A stretch of 64,000 nt of DNA from Varroa destructor (lineage: Eukaryota; Arthropoda; Arachnida; Mesostigmata; Varroidae), in NCBI RefSeq assembly GCF_002443255.2, contig NW_019211460.1:32967497-33031496 (forward strand), read 5' to 3'. How positions within the stretch are numbered: the stretch's first letter is position 1; each line of letters begins with the position of its first letter. Positions 56,741 to 64,000 of this stretch are shown piece by piece. The translations under genes and the position numbers were made by a program. The notes under the pieces are model-generated. The model was not told the origin of the DNA. It made no database searches and worked only from the letters and a program-made list of their open reading frames with translations.

Positions 56741-59322
56741 TTCGATCAGACCTTATCCCGCTAAAGGAGTCTATTTGACGAATGTATGGTGAAGTATGAG
56801 GCAATTCGTTGTACGGCAAATTAGGTAACAACTATACGTTGCTGGATTATGGAGCTTATCTTTTTTCCATGCGTTCAGATTTTCGTCAAAAAATTTCGTA
56901 AACTCAAGTAGTCGTCCCACGCTAGTGTCGTAATGTTTCTCCTCAAGGGAATAGTTTTTTTGTATGCAGTATATGCGCCGCTTGTACATTCTGTATTCTT
57001 ACCCATGGCAGACGAGCATTTAGCGTTCGTTTCTGTTTTCCCGATCTCCCTATCACCAGCGAGTCCGCTTCGCTCTTCAGTAGGTCGTCCATACTACAAC
57101 GCGGGGTTACTAAGCCTTATCAGAATACGTTGCAAAAATGGGGCATCAGCTACAAAGATTCAATATGCCATTTACATTAGACGGATCTTTTTTTTTGACA
57201 TATAGTTATTAGCTAGTTAACGTAAAAACGAGCAATGTTAGAAACCGTTGCAATAGAAGACGGCTGTTTTTCTTGGATCAAACCTAAGTTTGAACTTGAG
57301 TATGTGTTCGTTTTAGTCTATATCGTATTTTACGAGTCGAACCTTACGCCGTTCAGCGTCAGAAAAAGAATTCTACAATCTAAAGCGGATAAAAACGTAA
57401 TCCTAAAAAGTGTTTTATCAATATAAAAGATGTGTGGGAAGTCAGGCTACCTTATAGTGTGTTTAAACTTTTTTACATGGCGGATGGCGACCTCTAACTC
57501 TATAAGCACAACACAGAGGTGTACGGTTGTGCCAGCTGCTAATTGGAAAGGTAGGTCCTTTAGAATTGTAGTGACCGGCTTAATGAATTAGATCAGCCTC
57601 GAAATAACTAACTTAAAGGAACAACAGGAGCAGTTCTGTAACGTTTAATGTTTACCGTTCGTGCATTTCATGGCGCATTGTACAACCCGAAGACTTCGTG
57701 AGCGTCATATAAAACTAGAATTGCAGTCGTTCCACTTCCATGCCATGTCATCTTAATAATAAAAAGTAAAATAAAAAAAAAACTCTGCCGTGCAGCGGTA
57801 TTAGCCACAGAAGCATTAAATTATAGGTAGATAAATTAACTCAGAAATTGTGTAGTATAAAATGTTGCGCACCATAAGGTAATGCTCATCTCTAGCTCGA
57901 ACACCACCGTTGTACAATGAAGAATAAGTAAAAGGTTGTATCCACTATATAATTGGCCTAAACTGTGTCCCTTAAATCGCTTGAAGCTTTTTAGACAAAG
58001 TTCAATATCATAGGATACATGGACAATACAAGTAGACTTCTAACTTTCCTTATCTATAGCCTACTTGGCATTTTTCGATTTTCATCACCAAGATCACAAA
58101 TGCTATACGAAGAAATTACGTTATATTAACAAACAGCTCATAGTCATGCTTTGCAATGTTTCGAAAGCAGTAACGTCAACTGCTGTATGCATGTATGTAT
58201 CATTCAATATACACCTATCTCTTGTTCATAACACGTTGCACCTGATTCGTTCCCGCCCCATGTAGGCTCGACTGAGAACAGGACACCATCACCAATAGTA
58301 CTGATCCGTCCGTAGTTCGCTGTTTGCCAAATTGCTATCAGTAAAAGCGTTAGATGGCCTGCAGCACAATCTTGTTTGTTTCATCTAGTTAATGGGACAC
58401 AGGTTAATTGAAACACATATCCATATCGTAGTCCTTGTCCAATCTATTTCTAGTTCGTTCCGCGTATTCACGCGACAGCGGCGCTGTTACCCTTCTCTGC
58501 CGTTCGCGCGAGAGGCACCCAGCGAGAAAGACAGATAGAAATCGACACGTTGAATCCAACAAAATCGAAGCAGCAAATACGAGCACCGATAGCAACGTCG
58601 ACGGCACTACCCCCTACGATAATTTCATTTTTGATCGACGATTGCAGGGTTGGAGTTGTCGAACGATGGACGATGAGGAAAATTGTCACGATGATATCAT
58701 CGGCGCAGCCGCTACCATCACCATCAGCGCACGCTTTCTTATTATCCATCCATCTCATTTCCTAATTTTAGCCATACCTACATGATGGCTTGTACTAACT
58801 CCTCCGCTTGCGACCTTTTAGCTTTTCTCCTAAACGTGAGGTAGGACAAGTAGCAAAAAGCGCAGCAGCTTGCGACCACGATAACGGCATTACGCAGTAA
58901 CGTCACGTAGCCATGGCCGCATTCATCTCGTACCTATTGACGCGTGACGTAGGATACTGCCATAGAAGCACTAAGGGATGTTGTGCGCGCGTCACTTGCC
59001 TAGCCAGCGAAGCAGCGTTTGCCCGTGTCGCAGTTTGTCACTGACGTTGCGCTCTGCTAGATTATCCAGACAAAAAGGACCTAATTTACTTCGAATTGAG
59101 GCGTTTGGCCCGATCATTAATGACAAATCAAGACAAAATGCATGGCTATGAAGCCAGATAGATATGTGTATGCTTACACATCATGACCGCTTTAGAGATA
59201 CAGGCTGCGAGCAGTGACAAGCTATTCGCAGATAAATTTTGTATTAGCTGCATTAATTAGCGATTTTCGACTTTCGTATTACCGATTCAAACATGACGAT
59301 GCGTGTATACATGCACACAACA

Positions 59323-59402
59323 TCTCCCTCCCTCCCTCCCTCTCTCTCTCTATATATATATATATATACATGTATGTACATATATATATATATATATATA
59401 TA
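59323..59402. repeat. compound microsatellite (CTCC)n-(CT)n-(AT)n
   Basis: Three simple repeats in direct succession, the last interrupted by CATGTATGTAC. Confidence 0.9.
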
Positions 59403-59738
59403 CACGTATGTGTTGTTGATAAATGCATTAGAAGGCGGCGAGGATGATGAAGTTTGGGGGAGGGGAGCGGGAGGAAGGGCTTTGATCCGACAAGCGGCCG
59501 AAGAAAAGCTAACCGACTTATGGCGCCTCAGATATCTGATGTATTTAAAAAGGAAAAAAGATTTCTATAAATTAAATGTTGGGAGAAGCAGTAGGAAAGA
59601 GGAAAAGAAGCAAAATTCACCATGTTATGGTTATTGCATTAGGATAGATTAGATTGGAGACGAATGGTGGCGCAAGAAGCGCGAAGCACCGCTCGGTCGC
59701 CGTAATGATAAGGGCGAGCGCGGAGAAAAGAAACAGGG

Positions 59739-59794
59739 GACGGACGGACGGATGGACGAACGAACGAACGAGCGAGCGAGCGAGCGAGCGAGCG
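59739..59794 (+). repeat. graded tetranucleotide repeat GGAC/GAAC/GAGC
   Basis: The unit changes stepwise from GGAC through GAAC to GAGC while keeping the 4-bp period. On the plus strand it reads as part of an open frame rich in Thr, Glu, Arg, Ser and Ala, probably by composition. Confidence 0.85.
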
Positions 59795-60719
59795 ATTTTC
59801 GGGATTAAGCCTTCACTAGCGTCCGGCCCACCGCCGTCATCGCACTGCGCTCAGACGGTAGTCCCGGCCCGGAATCGCGTCCAAGTCGTTGCCACCGCTC
59901 TATGCTGGCTGTTTAGAGTGTAGTAACACAACCGATGCCGCCAGGATTGGTCGATGATGTCTGAACGGGCGTTGTCTGAAGTTTGTGCCTGCGTTCTGAT
60001 TTCGTATAGTCACCCTTGTGGCTGTGCGAAAGATGGTGGGGCTGATGGTGTTGCTTGATTCTGGGGGAATCATGTAAAGGCCGTGGTGCGCGGCTTTTTT
60101 TTTGTTTATCTAAAGTCGGGATCGGTCTCCTTTTGTTGGTTTTGGTTTCAGCAGTCCGTTGTATAACCCAGTATGAAATTTCGAAACTGAACTTGGATGA
60201 CCCTAGCGGGCAGTACTAGAGCATGCAAATGCTATGAAAGTGAGCCGAAAGAGCTGGTAACGTTTGTTTACTCATAGTGATCTCGGGGACGGGGGACTCA
60301 GGGATCTGTACTACAAGGGATGGCTGTTGACTGATAGTGCAAAGCGCATCGTCCGTAGATTAATAACTACGCGAAAATTACAAGAATCGCTCAGAAACAG
60401 CATCTTTGCTTGCATGACTCATTATTTCGTGGCCTCGGCACAGCCGCTCGAATAAGTAAAAATTTCCAAACGGAAAAAAACAATATCGTGAGATTATATC
60501 AGATAATTTTACTATTATATAGCATGCACGGCGTTGTGATATCGATAATTCTGAAAATCCTGATCGTGATCTCCAAGGACTAAGAGGAATCGCAACAATC
60601 GGTAGCGAACTGTAGCTGATCAACAATTAGAAGTGCCACAAAGCCGTTACAATTTTACGAGCTGCAATTTCTTTAGCGGAATAGTAATCAGAAATGCACC
60701 TCGACTAGCTAGTGTCATT

Positions 60720-60739
60720 AAAAAAAAAAAAAAAAAAAA
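60720..60739 (+). repeat. poly-A homopolymer
   Basis: Twenty A residues. There is no upstream coding similarity, so no evidence that this is the tail of a retroposed copy. Confidence 0.9.
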
Positions 60740-61092
60740 CTGAATATTTATGTATGGGCACCGTAAATTGAAGAGCAGGTTTTGAAAAATGCGCTTGCAA
60801 ACAATTGCGTACTAAAGTACGTGTGCGTATACTGCTATAAAACAAATGTTCAATGTTTTTCCTATCTCATGTATAAAATATTTTAGCAACGGGAACATGT
60901 TACCTTTCTCTAAATATGCATGAAAGCAAATGGTGCTATTTGGTCAATTGAAACGCCGTCTATTACATACCGAAATATGGGCAAACGAGCCCCATAAGTT
61001 AGCAATAGAAGGTTAAAGAAATAAGTACTTGTTAGACAATGTTTCTATCCAAGGAAACGTATGAGCATTCGTATAGTGTTATTGCGCAGATA

Positions 61093-61122
61093 AACGCCAG
61101 AAAAACGCCAGAAAAACGCCAA
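61093..61122 (+). repeat. 11-bp tandem repeat
   Basis: Nearly three copies of AAAAACGCCAG. Confidence 0.85.
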
Positions 61123-61722
61123 ACGTTTAAGTAAAATTCTTCATTGAGAAGTAAAGGGATGAGTTAATATAGAAATGCGCTGCTCGGCTCGTGATACCGA
61201 TCTTATTTTCGTCGTGTAATTATTTCCGCGTAGTTTTGATTTGGCAACATTTTGAATTTGGTTTCCGTTTGCACGAATCATGCGCGCACGTAGTCATGCG
61301 AGTGGCCTAAACGCTCGTATGTCTTGGGTAATGGCCGACCCGTCTCAGATTCGTCGGCATCTACGCTTTTATCTTTGACAGGGACTGATGTCCCGTTTCG
61401 TTTCGTCAGTATCAATATACCTGTCTGATTACCGGATCTTGTCGTACTGTGGCTACCGGCTATCATTTCACGTCACTTTATTGCATTTCATTGCGTAACT
61501 TGGCGATGCTTGTTTTTCACAGACGGCCTCATGACAGGCTGAGACAGCGGGTAGATAGATGTCTATCTTACCTTACGAACGTGAGATTCCGTAATGTTCG
61601 TACAAAAGACGAACCGTCTATTTACGCATATGGGATGCGAGGCCAAACTTTTCTAAACAAACAAATGATTTCAATTGTGTGTAATGTTAAACTGGGGAAG
61701 TACTAGACGTTTCGTTTGTAAC

Positions 61723-61743
61723 GGGGGGCGGGGGGCGGGGGGG
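61723..61743 (+). other. G-rich block with quadruplex potential
   Basis: Three G runs of about 6, 6 and 7 separated by single C residues. The long runs can supply four G-triplets, so a G-quadruplex is possible. Confidence 0.7.
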
Positions 61744-64000
61744 TGAGTTTCTGAAGGTGCGTCTAAACAACAATAAAGATTAACAAAAAAGATACGACGA
61801 TGGCAGTAAAGAATCGCCAGATCTCGCTAGTAAATAAAGCTATTACGAAGAAAAAAAGAAATTATAGAATCGGAAAGACATGAGAACACTTGCAGAGCTC
61901 GAATGACGTTTTCATTACTTCGAATTGTTTTCCGGACCGCGTAACGTACGCTCGACAGTTTACGTTTGTCGCACAAAGTGATCAGCTGTCTACACAGACG
62001 GGTGATTCTCAAAGTACACAATTTCGAATCCATTGGCAAACCTTGTGAAGCTTATAGGAGAAGATGAGTTCATCATTCTCAATAACGCGCCGACATTGGA
62101 TTGGATTCAGTGCGTGTGCCGTTATTAGCTGACCTAATGCTAGCGCATCGTAGGCCAAAAATGTGACAAAGTTTAATGCGTGTCTTAGGCCCATATTTAT
62201 CATATTGTATCCAAATGGATAATAAAGCTTTGTGCCTGGAGACGACGATTGATAGGGAACTTTGAGACAGTGTTATAAAGAGGAATAACAATGGGAAATT
62301 GGATTTTCCACCGTTACTAATAAGCTTGACCGTAATAATGTAAGTACTAATGATAATTAATAATTATCACCGAATCGATAGAATGATAAGCTGGTCGACC
62401 CTAGCTCTATATTTCGAATACCTGATAACGAACCCGACTGTAATACTGCTATAGTAGATGATAAAACAGCGACTGAGTGGTTAAAAAAAGAGGCATTGAT
62501 GTTGTGTGTCAGTGAAAAACACTAACTGTTTGAAAAGTATTAAACAAAATCTATCTAAAGCCTCCAAGTTCTATGTAGCGTACTCACATATATAGGCGTC
62601 CGTGCAATCTCGGTTGAAACTACTCAGACGAAATTTCGCATGCATAACTTAGACGCCAGGTTGACGTTAATGATAGACTTGAATAGTTCAATCAAGGTGA
62701 CCCTGTTCCCCTATATAGTACAATGCAAACCTATATTCAACTGTAGTTTTAAGAAGATAAGCGTGTAGTCGATACCACATGTGAGCTTGTATGGGTGTTA
62801 TTTTTTTTTTTTTATAGAAGAAACGCATTTCTTATATCCAGCATCAATATGAATTGCGACGAATTCAATAACGTAACGTACATCTACTTGGGCGATCCAC
62901 ATAAGTGTATCGGATAACGGCAAAGCAGGCTCATAACCAGAGGATCACGCTAGCCCTTGTCGCAAAATAGTTTACTTTTTCTTTTTCGTTGAGAATCAAG
63001 TTTTCCTTGAAGTTTCTCTTTTCCTGTAGTTGTAGGCAGCTTGCCGCAAAAATAGTTGCTACATGTGTTGACCTTTAACGTGAACTAGCTGGAACCTTGT
63101 CGACACGTGAGTTAACGTAAAGGCTTAACAAGTTCGTTTCCAGACTAGCTCGCAGCAATAAACTGTTTACCCTTCATTTGGCAGTGATTGAGCGCGTATA
63201 CAATTCAAAGGCCCTCTTGTGAGGGCAGGCCGGTAGGAAGATGGACCACCCTGCCTGCTGGATACCGCTGTTTGGACAGAAGTCCACATCAGCATACGGC
63301 TGAACAATTTACACTCTACCTGCGATCAGTCAGCGGTCTTCAGCGATAAAGACAGATCTATAACGGTGGCTTTCGAATAGATATTCTCATTACCGATCTC
63401 GCTGGTCGAAATTATTGGAGCAATATTCTCTTAGCCATAATAGCAATAATAAGCTTTCTATCGTGAAATAATCACGATTTGGTGGCCTCAATCAACTAAT
63501 TCGTTTACACTACAATGGAATACCTTGGGCTGTCGTTCTTGTTGAAGTACGGCGTAGCATACGGGTTCTGCATAGAAACGTCAACACGCAACACTGAAGT
63601 GAGAACTACTTATTGGGAATACCGTTCCGTAAATCTATACAATTCAGTAAAAAGTCCGTAAACGCCCATCAACACGAAGAGGTATGGGGCAGACGGTAAT
63701 GCCATTGGTGCATTGAACAATGGCACCTGTTCGCTGGACCAATAAGGTAACTAGGCCGATACGTTTAATCATCGCGTACGTGTACGGGAAATGTATTACC
63801 TACGCAAGTTAGCAACGATCAATGTACTCGTTTTAGTTGCAATTATCTTGATCCTATATAATTATTGTTTACGGCTTCTCAATAGATACTAGTACATGCT
63901 ATTAGTATATGCTATAATATGAACCTGGACTAACTTTCGTCTTACGATTTCAATGTATACATAAACTCCCTCTAAGTGAGCTGAAGGTCTCTAACAGTAG

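Larger units (their letters stand above)
50515..58430. other. no gene recognised; contains hairpins
   Basis: AT-rich sequence with short ORFs on both strands and no domain that I can name. Notable only for the hairpins at 56376-56419 and 56693-56740. Confidence 0.45.
58431..60130. other. GC-rich island, possible promoter of an unseen gene
   Basis: GC-rich relative to its surroundings, rich in CpG, with long open frames on both strands that look compositional. It could be the promoter and 5' UTR of a gene continuing right or left. I found no coding exon that I can support. Confidence 0.3.
60131..64000. other. no gene recognised to the right edge
   Basis: AT-rich with short ORFs, a poly-A run, a G-rich block and a short tandem repeat, listed separately. 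Confidence 0.45.

Noticed and set aside
58404..58785. Long open frames on both strands in the GC-rich island
   Set aside because: Open in several frames at once, with no domain or conserved motif; best explained by few stop codons in GC-rich DNA.

Overview
The window is nuclear DNA of an arthropod, most likely an arachnid and probably a mite. It is AT-rich, its genes have several short exons with GT-AG introns, and a cuticle protein here carries the TNEPGT-type ending of the chitin-binding domain that is common in arachnids. There are no operons, no rRNA or CRISPR, no tRNA that I could recognise, and no intact transposon. One run of 100 Ns marks an assembly gap.

Five genes and one partial gene can be rebuilt exon by exon from family similarity and matching splice phases. 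From left to right: (1) 1381-4552 (+), the last seven exons of a polyamine/spermine oxidase whose FAD-binding start lies off the left edge; (2) 9868-12058 (-), NELF-C/D (TH1), a subunit of the transcription pausing factor NELF; (3) 17544-22873 (-), a complete ten-exon leukotriene A4 hydrolase-type M1 aminopeptidase of 608 residues, with a diverged single-exon copy at 15037-15261; (4) 26929-30268 (-), a four-exon ubiquitin E2 variant (UBE2V/Uev1/Mms2); (5) 30792-33434 (+), the CAAX prenyl protease RCE1, head to head with UBE2V over 523 bp; (6) 36610-42997 (-), a five-exon secreted cuticular protein with a chitin_bind_4 (RR) domain and a Pro/Gln-rich tail.

Three weaker coding candidates are marked as such: an unidentified secreted cysteine-containing protein on the minus strand near 44-47 kb, unplaced plus-strand exons at 23.5-24.4 kb, and an exon-like ORF at 50.3-50.5 kb. 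From about 47 to 64 kb I find no gene that I can name, only AT-rich sequence, microsatellites, a GC-rich island near 58.4-60.1 kb and some striking hairpins.

The identified genes are housekeeping or structural and do not form one pathway. I see no convincing new multi-gene system. The points most worth checking are the active-site changes in the LTA4H homologue, its relic exon, a 49-nt two-stem hairpin just after its stop codon, a perfect 22-bp hairpin at 56.7 kb, and the UBE2V/RCE1 shared promoter.
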